Shown in pieces: positions 17,470-25,965 of a stretch of DNA of 64,000 nucleotides (its first letter is position 1; every line of letters starts with the position of its first letter). A program made the translations under genes and the position numbers. The notes beneath the pieces were generated by a model. That model did not search any database. It worked only from the letters and a program-made list of their open reading frames with translations, and was not told the DNA's origin. This DNA is from Paraburkholderia adhaesiva. Lineage in GTDB: Bacteria > Pseudomonadota > Gammaproteobacteria > Burkholderiales > Burkholderiaceae. The stretch is from assembly GCF_021390575.1 (NCBI RefSeq), contig NZ_JAJEJQ010000004.1, positions 1 through 64,000 of the forward strand. Reading direction: 5' to 3'.

Positions 17470-17713
17470 TTGCCTCGGACGTTCCACTTAAAAATCTCAG
17501 ATGACTGTCCGAACGAGTGAGGCCACCTCTAAGCCGCTGCGAGCGTCACTCCGGTTTGATAGGTGCCATCGCGCCCGTTACCCGAACTGTCGGCGGCGAC
17601 GATACCGTCCGCTTCGTTGAGCCGGTAATACGCATAAGGGTCATCGGCCAGCACCACAGCCTGATAGGGCGGCCCGCTGCCGCTTGCCATCAGCAGCCGG
17701 CGCGCGAGATGGT

Positions 17714-19266
17714 TCACTGATTTTGTGCTGCCATGAAACCGCAGTACGTCGCACCGCCGTCCTGGGTGTACAGGATGAAAGTGTCGACCTTGCCTGCCGC
17801 CCCAGAGAGCGACGGCGCGAGGCCCTGCGGCCATCTGATCGTCGAGGGCCAGGTGATCGCCGAACCCGTACTGTTCGTGACGACCAGCACGAATTCGGCG
17901 AGGGTGCCCGCGGCCGGCGCATTGGTGATCGAGACCGTGGTGTTCGTGCTCGAGGCGACCGGCAGGTTAAAGAGGATTTCGGGCGCACCCTGCGCAAGCG
18001 GCGTGAGGTCGAGCGCGACGCTCGCCGCGCCGGTGCGATGGTCGTCCCGGGTCCTGCGATGACACCGCCCAGCGTCGTGGCCGTCGCTGCCGGCAGCGTG
18101 TAGTCCACCGGGATGCGCGTGACGAGCACATCGTATTCGCCGTTCACGCGCGCAAGACACACCGCGAACTCGCCTGGTTGCAGAACCACCTCCGCGACCG
18201 CAGTCGGCCCGCCCATCCAGATGAAGTCGCTACCCTGCGCGACCAGGTTCAGCACGCCCAGACCGTGGTTGTAGACGAGAAACGCAATGGCGCTGAGCGG
18301 CAGCGTCGCGGTCGGCGCGAGCGTCAGGGTGCCGCCGTCCGGACCCGCCCACTGGATCGCCATGCCGGCATCGGTCGCGTCCAGTCCGGTATCCTCACCA
18401 TAGGTCACCTGGCCCGCGTAACTGCCCAGCGCGCGCTGCACGAAAGCGCTCGTAGCGGCAGCGGTGCTGACATCGAACTGCGGCGGCGTGGTGAACACCG
18501 GCTCGCCGGTCAGGTCCGCATAGCTGCCGGTGGTGGCGACCGTGGCGAGGTCGGGGCGATTCAGGATCTGCGCGGGGCCGCCCGCCGCGTCCCAGTCGGC
18601 GTTGACCTGGGCGGCCGGAATCTCCGGTACATCCGTGAGATCGCCGTAGCGGCCAGTGGTCGCCACGGTCGCGAGATTCGGTCGATGGAGGATCTGCGCA
18701 AGCCCCGAGGTGGCGTCCCAGTCGGCGTTGACGGGCGCGGACGGCGTGCCGGTGAGGTCGCCATATTGTCCGCTGGTTGCGACTTTCGCGAGATTGGGGC
18801 GGTTGAGGATCTGCGCGGGGCCGCCCGTGGCATTCCAGTCGGCATTCAGGAGCACCCACCCGCTCGCACTGCCGTCGTTGGTGATATCTGCGGCGTCGGG
18901 ATCGGTGGTGTTGTCATCCCGCAGGTTCAGCCACAGCCCCTGGCCATTCGCGCGCAGCAGCACGACGCCCGCCGGATAGCCGCCGATGTTCGGGTCATTG
19001 GCAAAGGTGGCGCTGTAGACGAGCGGGCCACCGGCCATCAGCCACCGCACGGCCTGCGAGAGCACGAACAGGATGCCGTTCATGTCGACGCCGAACGGCG
19101 GGATGCCGCCCTTGAGCGGGTCGGTCATCGTCAGCGGCGGGAAGCCGTCATTGAACGAGGCCGCGCCTTTCGTCATGCCGGTCTGCGAGGCGACCGGAAT
19201 CGTGTTGCGGTTGCCGTTCTGCGCGAACGGCACCGTGACCGGCGGCGGGCTATCGGTCAGACGCAT
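17714..19266 (-). pseudogene. Phage tail fibre protein, frameshifted near its C-terminus
   Basis: The frame from ATG 19266 encodes MRLTDSPPPVTVPFAQNG and a tail-fibre N-terminus (FPPLTMTDPLKGGIPPFGVDMNGILF), then four copies of a NADWDATGGPAQILNRPNLA-type repeat with intervening TSGQYGDLTG. After about residue 410 the frame changes near 18030; the correct continuation (LTPLAQGAPEILFNLPVASS to CGFMAAQNQ) ends at 17714. One missing base explains it. The protein should form host-recognising fibres. It shares its N-terminus and repeat with the collar-domain fibre at 20138-21298, so the two are related by duplication. Confidence 0.85.
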
Positions 19267-19287
19267 GATCGTGACTCCGCTAACGTG

Positions 19288-20130
19288 TCAGGTTGCCTGC
19301 CAGGTGATCGCCCCGACCTGCGCGACGGTCGTAGCCGCCATGACCGCAGCGATCTTCACGAGCAGCGCCGCATAGTCGGGTTGGGCGCGGTTCGCGATGG
19401 TCCGCGCGAGTCCCTCCAGATCGTTCCAGGTGAAGGGTGAGACCGGCAGGCCACCTGCGGTTAGCCACAGGTCGGGGGGCCAGCTCCCGGCCTGTGTGTT
19501 TGCCGCGAGCATCGCGTCAAGGTTCGCGATGCTCGCGGCGTCACACGCGTACAGGTCGGTATGACCTGCGGCGGTCGTGAAGCTGACCGGTGCCTCGCCT
19601 GCGGCCTGCCAGGCCGCGCGCAGTTGTGCGATTCGCGCGGCCTGCGCTTCGGCCAGGCTCATCGATAATTCGGGCGGTGCCGCAAACAGCGCGTTTTCGG
19701 GTGGCGTCTCGCCCAGCGCCGTGATGCGGTGTGCGCTGCCGTCCGCGAGCCAGTACGCCGTGTCGCGCCAGTCGGCGACCACCGCCCACTGGCCGCCCGC
19801 GATCACGGCGATCTCATGCGCGCCCGCAGCGGGCCGGTTCTCCGGCGTGGGTACGACAATGGACGGCGGGACAGACGGCGCACCCTCATCGGGCGTCGCA
19901 GGCACGGGTGCCTCTTCGGGCGGCGGCAGAGCGTGCACGGCCCATGCGCCCTCTTGCCAGACGGCGGTCTGCGACACCGGTTCGAACGCGGGCGGCGCAT
20001 GCAGCACGCAGCCCGGCGGCAGCAGAAACGTGCCCGGCGTCAGCGGGTCCTCCTGGACGATCGTTTCGCCAATGAACACTCCCTGCGCGTCGCATTGCCA
20101 GGCAGTCCGGATTGTCATCCTGCGCGCCAT
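19288..20130 (-). CDS. DUF4376-domain phage protein (tail-fibre-associated)
   Basis: About 280 residues from the ATG at 20130 (an ATG at 20118 is also possible). The N-terminal third is Pro/Glu-rich (PPPEEAPVPATPDEGAP). The C-terminal 110 residues match DUF4376: SLAEAQAARIAQLRAAWQAA, then the FTTAAGHTDLYACDAASIANL segment and FTWNDLEGLARTIANRA. DUF4376 proteins sit beside tail fibres in many phages and may help fibre assembly or form part of the fibre. It lies between two fibre genes. Complete. Confidence 0.8.
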   Translation of the reverse strand: MARRMTIRTAWQCDAQGVFIGETIVQEDPLTPGTFLLPPGCVLHAPPAFEPVSQTAVWQEGAWAVHALPPPEEAPVPATPDEGAPSVPPSIVVPTPENRPAAGAHEIAVIAGGQWAVVADWRDTAYWLADGSAHRITALGETPPENALFAAPPELSMSLAEAQAARIAQLRAAWQAAGEAPVSFTTAAGHTDLYACDAASIANLDAMLAANTQAGSWPPDLWLTAGGLPVSPFTWNDLEGLARTIANRAQPDYAALLVKIAAVMAATTVAQVGAITWQAT

Positions 20131-20137
20131 CGACGCG

Positions 20138-21298
20138 TCAGTACGCGATGAGGAAGTTGACGGCGAGGTTCTTGCCGCGCGTTTCGGTGCTGCCCGCCGC
20201 GGCGATGCTGATGCCCGTGCCATTGCTGTAGATCCCTATATTCGTCGCGCTGCCGTAGATGCCGATGCCCGTGCCCGAACCCCCGATATAGATGCCGGTC
20301 CCGCCTGCGCTGGTGGCGTTGCGCGTGCCGTTGTAGGCCCCGTACTGGTTCGGCGGGCTGACCGCGCACGCCCCGCCGTTGTCCTGGCCCGCCTGCACCC
20401 AGCCGCCCGCGGGCATCACGTGCGCGTGACCCGGGTCGCCCACGCCGTGCGCGTGGCCGGGGTCCGCGACGCCATGCGCGTGTCCCGGATCGGACACACC
20501 GTGGGCGTGGCCGGGGTCCGAGACGGTGTGCGCGTGCGAGGCGTAGGCGTCGGCCTGGTAGCTGCCGAGCGCGCGGCCTGAATCGAGCCCGCGCCCGTTG
20601 TCGAGCCCCCGCAGGCACACGCCCCGTGTATCGGGCAGGTTGAAGGTGGTGGCGCCATCGCCCGTGCCGTAGGTCGTGCCGATCGCGAGAAAGAGCGACG
20701 CATAGGTCGCGCGCGACACCGCTGCACCGTTCGCGAGCAGAAAGCCTGCCGGCACCGATCCGCCCGCGAACGGCAGCAAGGCACCGGGCGGGATGAACGA
20801 GCCCGGCACACCGGTCAGGTCGCGGTACTGGCCGGTGGTGGCAACAGTGGCGAGATCCGGCCTGTTGAGGATCGCCCCCGGCCCGCAAACCGCATTCCAG
20901 TCGGCGTTCAGCGCGAGCCAGTTGCGGGCCGCATTGGGGTCATTCGCGTCCGTCGCATCGGGGTTCGTCGTGTTGTTGTCGGCGCTGTTGAACCAGAAGC
21001 CCGTGAGATCCGCGCGCAGCACCACCGCCCCAGCCGGATAGCCGCCGAGGTTCGGGTTACGGGTGAACGCGGGATCGTAGACAAACGAGCCGCCCGCCTG
21101 CATCCAGCGCGCCACTGCCGAGATGACGAACAGGATGCCGTTGAAGTCGAGGCCGTCCGGCGGCACGCCGCCCTGGGTCTTCGGCTGCATCGTCAGCGGC
21201 GGAAAACCGTCGTTCTGCGACGCCTCGGGGATCGTATTGCGCAGCCCGTTGGCGGCAAACGGCAGCGTGACGAGGGCCGGGGACTGGTCAGCCTGCAC
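20138..21298 (-). CDS. Phage tail fibre with collar domain and GHAH repeats
   Basis: 386 residues from GTG 21298, which overlaps the stop of the DUF2612 gene. The N-terminus (ALVTLPFAANGLRNTIPEAS, LDFNGILFV) resembles the neighbouring fibre. Residues about 210-270 are a tail-collar domain (LLPFAGGSVPAGFLLANGAA, FNLPDTRGVCLRGLD). Then four DPGHAHG-type repeats follow, which in other fibres bind iron through HxH pairs, and a Gly/Thr/Ile-rich tip ending LAVNFLIAY. It should form the distal receptor-binding fibre. Intact. Confidence 0.85.
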   Translation of the reverse strand: MQADQSPALVTLPFAANGLRNTIPEASQNDGFPPLTMQPKTQGGVPPDGLDFNGILFVISAVARWMQAGGSFVYDPAFTRNPNLGGYPAGAVVLRADLTGFWFNSADNNTTNPDATDANDPNAARNWLALNADWNAVCGPGAILNRPDLATVATTGQYRDLTGVPGSFIPPGALLPFAGGSVPAGFLLANGAAVSRATYASLFLAIGTTYGTGDGATTFNLPDTRGVCLRGLDNGRGLDSGRALGSYQADAYASHAHTVSDPGHAHGVSDPGHAHGVADPGHAHGVGDPGHAHVMPAGGWVQAGQDNGGACAVSPPNQYGAYNGTRNATSAGGTGIYIGGSGTGIGIYGSATNIGIYSNGTGISIAAAGSTETRGKNLAVNFLIAY

Positions 21299-21965
21299 TG
21301 AGCACTCCCGTCGAGAACACCCCCTGGTTGAAGGGCTGGAAGTCGTCGACCGCGTTGGCGAAGCCGAACACCTCGCCGGAGGCCTGCACGAGATTGCACA
21401 GCACACCGGTCGGACGCGGCAGCACACCCGACTGCGTGAGAAACGCGACTTCGAGGATCGTCAGGTCGAACTCGAACACGTACAGCATCGTCATCGCGCC
21501 GGTGTCGAGCGCATAGCAGCGACCACGGCCCGCGAACAGGTACTGCAGCATCTGGTTCAGCGACGCGCACGAGCCCGCCGTGATGTTGCCGATCGCCTTG
21601 GTCATGATGAGCGTGCGATAGGTGGTGTCGTCGAGCGCGACGTTGCGCACCACGGGCGGCGAGCCGTCGCTGAAGACGCCGTAGTTGAACGGCTGCACGC
21701 CTTCGGTCGGGTTGGCCGCATCGAACGCTTCGGCAAAGCCAAACTCGGCGGGCGGCAAAGCCGCCGCCACACCACGCGTCACGTTGACGATCCTGCCCCA
21801 CACGTCCAGCCCGTTGCCGATGGCGGTCGCGACATTCCAGATCGTGTCGTAAAAAGCATCGAGGTCCGCGTGCGGCTCGATGTCCTGGTTGAGACACCCG
21901 ATCAGCGCCGTAATCGTGGGGCTGTTCGCATACTGCGCGAGCAGCGTGGCGGTCCAGTCTTTCAT
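21288..21965 (-). CDS. DUF2612-family phage baseplate-associated protein
   Basis: 225 residues. It starts MKDWTATLLAQYANSPTITALIGCLNQDIEPHADLDAFYDTIWN, the pattern of DUF2612, and continues with a GLDVWGRIVNVTRGV motif, Phe/Asn-rich turns and FEFDLTILEVAFL. Proteins of this family lie directly after baseplate J and before tail fibres in Bcep-like myophages, so it probably joins fibre to baseplate. It overlaps both neighbours by a few bases. Intact. Confidence 0.8.
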   Translation of the reverse strand: MKDWTATLLAQYANSPTITALIGCLNQDIEPHADLDAFYDTIWNVATAIGNGLDVWGRIVNVTRGVAAALPPAEFGFAEAFDAANPTEGVQPFNYGVFSDGSPPVVRNVALDDTTYRTLIMTKAIGNITAGSCASLNQMLQYLFAGRGRCYALDTGAMTMLYVFEFDLTILEVAFLTQSGVLPRPTGVLCNLVQASGEVFGFANAVDDFQPFNQGVFSTGVLSAG

Positions 21966-23197
21966 GACGTGCTTACCTGGATCACCGCCACGTTGGTCGG
22001 ATCGAGCGTCGGGTACTCATCGATGCCGAACGCAAGCGACGTTTGCGACACGTCCAGCGGATCGGTGCCCAGCGCAATCGAGAAGATGTTCACGTTCGCG
22101 TCGGTGGCGGCGACGCCTGCGTAGTAGCGCCCCGCATAGGTGGTCGAGCCGATGCGCGCCCTGGTGCCTCCACCCGCCCCGCCGTCCTCGCCATTGAAGG
22201 CCGACACGATCGCCGCCTGGATCAGCGAGGTGATGTCGTCAGGCAACTGGTCGTTCGCCTGGATCGTGACGGTAAGAAAGCACTGCACCGGCGCGGGCGT
22301 CTCCCAGCTCACCGTGTACTGCGGCTGCGGCGGCGTGTAGCTCGTGTCATGGAGCGTGTACGAGGTGTTGCCGTTGTAGTCGCAGCCCGGGGCCTTCCTG
22401 CTCCAGATGGCCGCGGCAATCGCGGCAGGGTCGCCGCCAATGGCCGAGACGAACAGCGAATGGCCCGCGAGCGGATAGTTCGTCGCGCCGTAGTTCACCA
22501 CCGCACTCGTGGGGTTGTCGATCACGAACGCATCCAGCACGTTCGGCACGTTGAGCACCGCGCCATAGACCGACTGCACGCTGTTGACCGAGTTGATCGC
22601 CACCGACAGGCGGCGGCGCGCCTCGAACGCGGCGCGGCTCTCGACGAGCTGCCCCGGCGTGCCCGCCGTCGCGTTCGTGACGCGGTCCCAGCTCTGCGCT
22701 GCGGTGTAGATCGTTGCGAGCGCCCCGATCGGGCAGGCCACCGGCCCCATCGTCTGGCACTGGAAGGGCACGTCGACCGAGCCTGAAGCGGGGATCGTCG
22801 CGGCTACCGTCGAGGCGTACAGGTAGCCGTTCACGTCCTGGGCCACCGACCCTGCCGGGATCACCGCCCCGACGAGGCCGATGCAGGTTGCCGTGACGAC
22901 CGTGCCGGAGGCCGCGATGCGGTTCAGGAAGTAGATGCGCCCGATCGCATCCTGCCAGCGGCCCGAGGCGACATCGGGATCGATCTGGTTCGCGACCGCC
23001 AGGATGTCGGCGTTCTTGTCGCCGATGATGGCAGTGAGCGACTGCGCGAGCTGTCCCTGCGGCGAGCTGAGCTGCGGATTGACGCCGCCGCCGAAGGCCG
23101 CGTCGATATCGGCCTGCACACCGGCGAGGATCGCCGATTCGGCAGGCACGACCGGCCCCTGATCCGTGCACCGGATCGGCGGAACACTGGTCTGCAT
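21962..23197 (-). CDS. Baseplate J / gp47-family baseplate wedge protein
   Basis: 411 residues. It has the baseplate-J signature: an acidic N-terminus, the long helix ILAVANQIDPDVASGRWQDAIGRIYFLNR, a beta domain with GAVIPAGSVAQDVNGYLY, and ATAGTPGQLVESRAAFEARRRLSVAINSVNSVQSVYGAVLNVPNV near the centre. The C-terminal half carries extra beta modules and ends in a short hydrophilic tail. It is a structural wedge of a contractile-tail baseplate. Overlap with the next gene by four bases shows coupling. Intact. Confidence 0.88.
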   Translation of the reverse strand: MQTSVPPIRCTDQGPVVPAESAILAGVQADIDAAFGGGVNPQLSSPQGQLAQSLTAIIGDKNADILAVANQIDPDVASGRWQDAIGRIYFLNRIAASGTVVTATCIGLVGAVIPAGSVAQDVNGYLYASTVAATIPASGSVDVPFQCQTMGPVACPIGALATIYTAAQSWDRVTNATAGTPGQLVESRAAFEARRRLSVAINSVNSVQSVYGAVLNVPNVLDAFVIDNPTSAVVNYGATNYPLAGHSLFVSAIGGDPAAIAAAIWSRKAPGCDYNGNTSYTLHDTSYTPPQPQYTVSWETPAPVQCFLTVTIQANDQLPDDITSLIQAAIVSAFNGEDGGAGGGTRARIGSTTYAGRYYAGVAATDANVNIFSIALGTDPLDVSQTSLAFGIDEYPTLDPTNVAVIQVSTS

Positions 23198-23238
23198 GGC
23201 TGCGCCTGCAGCACGAAGGACGGCAATTCGACGGCAGT

Positions 23239-23589
23239 CTAAAAGGTCACGGTTTGCGTATTACCGCTGGTGTCGGTCACGTCGATCTCGCCCGCCAGTT
23301 GCCGCCCGTTGAGCACGAGCTGCGTAACGGTGGCTGAGGCGGCGTTCGGCACCGTCAGTGCGGCATTGACGAGTTCGCTGCGGATGAACGAGGCCGGGGG
23401 TAATTGCCCGAGTACCGCCTGCCAGTAAGGGATGCCGAGAGTCGTGTCGTACCAGCATTCACCGCGAAAGGTCTGGATCGCGCTCGCGACATCCTGCGCG
23501 ACCTGATACGAGTCGCTCGCGCAGGCAATGTTGCCGGAGGCATCCAGAACAGGATCCCACCCCGTGCGATCGAGCAAAAATGTGCGCAC
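23239..23589 (-). CDS. gp25-like baseplate wedge protein
   Basis: 116 residues from GTG 23589, which has AGGTGG seven bases upstream. The sequence RTFLLDRTGWDPVLDASGNIACASDSYQVAQDVASAIQTFRGECWYDTTLGIPY matches the gp25/GpW-type baseplate wedge in length and pattern, ending in a short beta segment (TQLVLNGRQLAGEIDV). In related phages it lies directly after the spike gene; here about 4.4 kb of cargo and duplicated DNA separates them. Assigned by pattern and position. Confidence 0.65.
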   Translation of the reverse strand: MRTFLLDRTGWDPVLDASGNIACASDSYQVAQDVASAIQTFRGECWYDTTLGIPYWQAVLGQLPPASFIRSELVNAALTVPNAASATVTQLVLNGRQLAGEIDVTDTSGNTQTVTF

Positions 23590-23700
23590 GTCAGAGCCAC
23601 CTGGTCCGGTGATCCGCGGCAAGAAACGGGGATATTTTTGTCGACGTCAAAGTCACCAGCAGGCAGCATCGTCGCCAAAGTGACAGCCTATGGAGCAACC

Positions 23701-23961
23701 ATGGAGGGAAATGTGGAAAATTTTCAGTATCAGATGGTCCAGATACCACCCAATATCGCCGTCAATGCAAAGGCTCATCGCGGCAATGAGGCCGCCACGC
23801 ACCTTCAGCAAATTGTCGACAAATATGCCGTAGACGGTTGGGAGTTCTACCGGATCGACAATTTTGGCGTCAACGTGCAGCCGGGTTGTCTCGGTGCCTT
23901 GTTCGGAGGCAAAGCGCAATCCATCGTCTATTACGTCGTTACGTTCAGACGCCGTGCTTAG
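23701..23961 (+). CDS. DUF4177-like small protein
   Basis: 86 residues on the plus strand, opposite to the phage structural genes. The pattern FQYQMVQIPPNIAV, then LQQIVDKYAVDGWEFYRID, then YYVVTFRR resembles DUF4177 proteins (a beta strand, a helix with GWE, a final strand). Its TAG overlaps a GTG start for the yidD-like gene. Function unknown. Because it is on the opposite strand and next to yidD and cargo, it looks like a moron-type gene. Confidence 0.6.
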   Translation: MEGNVENFQYQMVQIPPNIAVNAKAHRGNEAATHLQQIVDKYAVDGWEFYRIDNFGVNVQPGCLGALFGGKAQSIVYYVVTFRRRA

Positions 23962-24157
23962 GGCAAGCGAGTGGGTCATTGCCCTCTACCGGCGCCTTGC
24001 TCCCAGTCGTCTCAGGTCCGCCTGTCGTTTCGAGCCCACCTGTTCCGAATATGCGTTGCTTGCCATTCGCAGGTATGGTGCCATCCGGGGGTGGGCCAAG
24101 GCGCTTGCACGGATCTCGCGATGCCGCCCCCCCAATGGCGGCATAGACAACCCGTAA
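23954..24157 (+). CDS. yidD: YidD-family membrane protein insertion efficiency factor
   Basis: 67 residues from GTG 23954, overlapping the end of the DUF4177-like gene. It has all YidD hallmarks: WVIALYRRLAPSRLRSACRFEPTCSEYALLAI, then GWAKALARISRCRPPNGGID. The conserved Cys pair and the Tyr are present. YidD is a small membrane-associated protein that helps YidC insert membrane proteins. Having it inside a prophage is unusual, since the host copy is normally between rnpA and yidC. A second copy at 27988 is broken. It could aid membrane insertion of a phage or cargo product. Confidence 0.8.
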   Translation: MLRASEWVIALYRRLAPSRLRSACRFEPTCSEYALLAIRRYGAIRGWAKALARISRCRPPNGGIDNP

Positions 24158-24500
24158 AGTCGAAAAATCGCTGCCCGGTTCAAAGTGGCGTGCTCGTCGT
24201 GCCGCCCATCGAATCGCGGTGCTCGTGACCATGCACGCTCGTCCCGGCAGCGGTCACGTCCTGATACACCGTCAGCGGCCCCGCCATCGTTGCATCGCCC
24301 CCCTCTGGCCCTTCACCTTGCGTGACCGCCCCATCGAGTTCGATGGCCGGGGCCGGATCCGTGATGCCACTGCCTGCCGTGAGACCGATGTCGTTATCCG
24401 CCTGCAGCACAATGGTAGGAGCTGCCAGCCGGATCTGCACGGGCGACACGATATCGATTCCGTCCGGTGCGAACGCCACGTACTGCTGCGGCGCTGCACC
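23961..24500. repeat. Direct repeat copy 1 (yidD plus spike-gene 3' end), about 540 bp
   Basis: This segment is repeated in the same orientation at 27988-28527 with roughly 90-95% identity by eye. Alignment needs only a one-base deletion near 24163 and a one-base insertion in the C-run near 24303. The two copies flank a 3.5-kb cargo. The boundary on the right of copy 1 is the transposase remnant. Confidence 0.88.
24180..24500 (-). pseudogene. 3' fragment of a duplicate baseplate spike (gpV-like) gene
   Basis: This minus-strand fragment encodes only the last 105 residues or so of the spike protein: APQQYVAFAPDGIDIVSPVQ through the beta-helix segment and the HGHEHRDSMGGTTSTPL apex. The frame is intact at the C-run (six C), unlike the full-length copy. 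Its 5' part is replaced by a transposase remnant. It could supply the missing C-terminus if the two repeats recombined. Confidence 0.85.
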
Positions 24501-24767
24501 GAGCGCAAATCGTTGACCATTGCCTCGACGCAACCCGCGTTGAGCCAGCGTTGTGGTTGCTGGTAGACCATCTCCCACGGCGCGAAGTTGGTCGGCAGCA
24601 TGCTGCCACGACGCACCGGCACGCGCCATCCAGCGCAGCGCGTTGAACATTCCACGCAGTTCGTATCGGCGCTGCGGCGCGTCTTCGCTCATCAAGATCA
24701 GGTATGGAGCGGCGAAGCTCCATTCTTCGTCTGAAACGTCCGTGGGGTAGGGCTTGCGTTCTGGCAT
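24501..24767 (-). pseudogene. IS5-family-like transposase N-terminal remnant
   Basis: The frame begins PERKPYPTDVSDEEWSFAAPYLI, the usual N-terminal helix of an IS5/IS1182-like transposase with DUF4096, and goes on with YELRGMFNALRWMARAGASW. It then shifts frame (MLPTNFAPWEMVYQQPQRW continues it) and ends at the spike fragment. It lacks the catalytic domain. It marks an insertion, followed by deletion, that cut the duplicated spike gene. Confidence 0.75.
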
Positions 24768-24802
24768 CCCGCCAGGTTACCAGGTTAGACCGAAAGTACC
24801 TA

Positions 24803-25628
24803 GGGTCTGTTTACATTCGATGAAATGTGTTTACATCTTGTCTTTTGCGCGAGCAGGCCAAGGTGATCCGAACGTTATTGAGCGATGAAGTATGGTCACG
24901 AATCGAATCCGTCTTGCCGGGCAAGGAAGGCGATCCAGGTCGAACCGCGACCGACAATCGTTGGTTTGTCGAAGCAGTCCTCTGGATTGGCCGGACCGGT
25001 TGCCCGTGGCGCGATTTGCCAAAGGCGTTCGGCCGATGGCATACGGTGTACATGCGTTTCTCGAGGTGGCGTCGCAAGGGAGTGTGGGAACGCGTGATCC
25101 ACGCCCTGGCCGACGAAACCGAGATCAGGCATGTGCTGATCGATTCGACCATTGTGCGGGCACACCAGCATTCATCTGGAGCTCGAAAAAAAACGGTCCG
25201 CAAGCACTCGGCCGCTCGCGAGGCGGACTGACCACCAAGTTGTACCTTGCCGTCGATGACGCCGGACGCCCCCTGCGGTTGATTGCCACCGAGGGACAAG
25301 TTTCCGATATTACGTGCGCGAATGAACTGGTTGAGCATTTGCGCGCCGGTGCGGTCATCGCTGACAAGGGCTACGACTCGAACGCCTTTGTGGAGCGCAT
25401 CCGCGCTACGCGTGCGAAGGCTGTGATCCCATCGCGTTCGAATCGAAAGACCAAGCGCTCCTATAGCCGTGTGCTGTATCGGACCCGCAACATCGTCGAG
25501 CGCTTTTTCAGTCGTATCAAACATTTTCGTCGTGTCGCCACTCGCTACGACAAGCTGGCAGGGAACTATCTCGCCTTTGCTTCGCTTGCCTGTGCCTTTG
25601 GACCGCTCGTGAGAATGTGAACAGAACC
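24803..25628 (+). mobile_element. IS5-family insertion sequence, about 826 bp
   Basis: Terminal repeats GGGTCTGTTTACATTC (left) and the complement GGTTCTGTTCACATTC (right) agree at all but two positions. TA dinucleotides at 24801-24802 and 25629-25630 fit the target duplication of this family. Its right border is 11 bp from the IS110-type element. The single transposase gene is frameshifted at an A8 run, probably programmed. Confidence 0.88.
24863..25620 (+). CDS. IS5-family transposase (frameshift at A8 run)
   Basis: Frame one starts near GTG 24863 (VIRTLLSDEVWSRIESVLPGK) and goes through the DDE region HVLIDSTIVRAHQHSSGA. At the eight-A run 25186-25193 the reading shifts, and the second frame supplies GRSRGGLTTKLYLAVDDAGRP, then ADKGYDSNAFVERI and RTRNIVERFFSRIKHFRR. 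Asp in LIDSTIV and ADKGYD and Glu in IVERFF complete the triad. Slippage at A runs is the known way these elements make full-length transposase, so it may be functional. Confidence 0.85.
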
Positions 25629-25653
25629 TAACACGCTACAAGGGCTTCCCCGT

Positions 25654-25950
25654 TGAGCGCAAGCTCAATCGAGGTTCGCTGTTGATACATGCCGCAATGC
25701 CGCGCTAGTGCATGTGAGAAGGTGAAGGACTGCGGTTCTACAACCGGTCATGTTGGGCCAATGGCCCGGACCCTGATGAAAGACGCGCGCAGGGGCCTCA
25801 TTCTCTAGCCGGGAATGGATATCCCCGCCGTGTTAGCCAGGTGCGCCCTGCGCGGGTCCAACCCGCTTCACATCACCGCTGGCAGTGCAAAGTGATCGTT
25901 TTCAGGTGCTCATGATGTCCGTGCTCAAGTCCAGGCGTCGGTTGATTGAC
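25654..25950 (-). ncRNA. Candidate bridge/seekRNA region of the IS110-family element
   Basis: About 300 bp between the transposase stop and the left end of the element hold no gene. IS110/IS1111 elements encode a structured guide RNA in a non-coding end, and in IS1111-type members it follows the transposase gene. The region shows several self-complementary segments, but I could not fold it or define the guide loops, so this is placed by homology of layout only. Confidence 0.4.
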
Positions 25951-25965
25951 AGGCTCGAATCGAAC

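Larger units (their letters stand above)
16247..17530 (+). mobile_element. IS3-family insertion sequence, 1284 bp, inserted in the LamG gene
   Basis: The ends AGAGGTGGCC and GGCCACCTCT are perfect inverses, followed after seven variable bases by a second matching block TTCGGACAGTC. The trinucleotide AAG flanks it on both sides (16244-16246 and 17531-17533), a 3-bp target duplication typical of IS3-family elements. Because host codons join seamlessly across it, insertion is precise and probably recent. A loose copy of the same right end occurs at 57.73-57.78 kb. Confidence 0.93.
15636..17690 (-). pseudogene. LamG/ConA-like phage protein interrupted by an IS3-family element
   Basis: The N-terminal piece starts at ATG 17690 (ASGSGPPYQAVVLADDPYAYYRLNEADG) and is cut at 17531. 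The C-terminal piece resumes at 16246 and ends at 15636. Removing the IS and one 3-bp duplication joins them exactly in frame (GVTLAAASLPPNSADAYVSL). The product, about 255 residues, has the LamG/concanavalin-type jelly roll seen in phage tail or decoration proteins (AYYRLNE, WSVEWWVNL, YVNGHLV, GEVALYTYALT). It lies between tail-fibre and lysis genes, so it may bind surface glycans. Confidence 0.85.
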
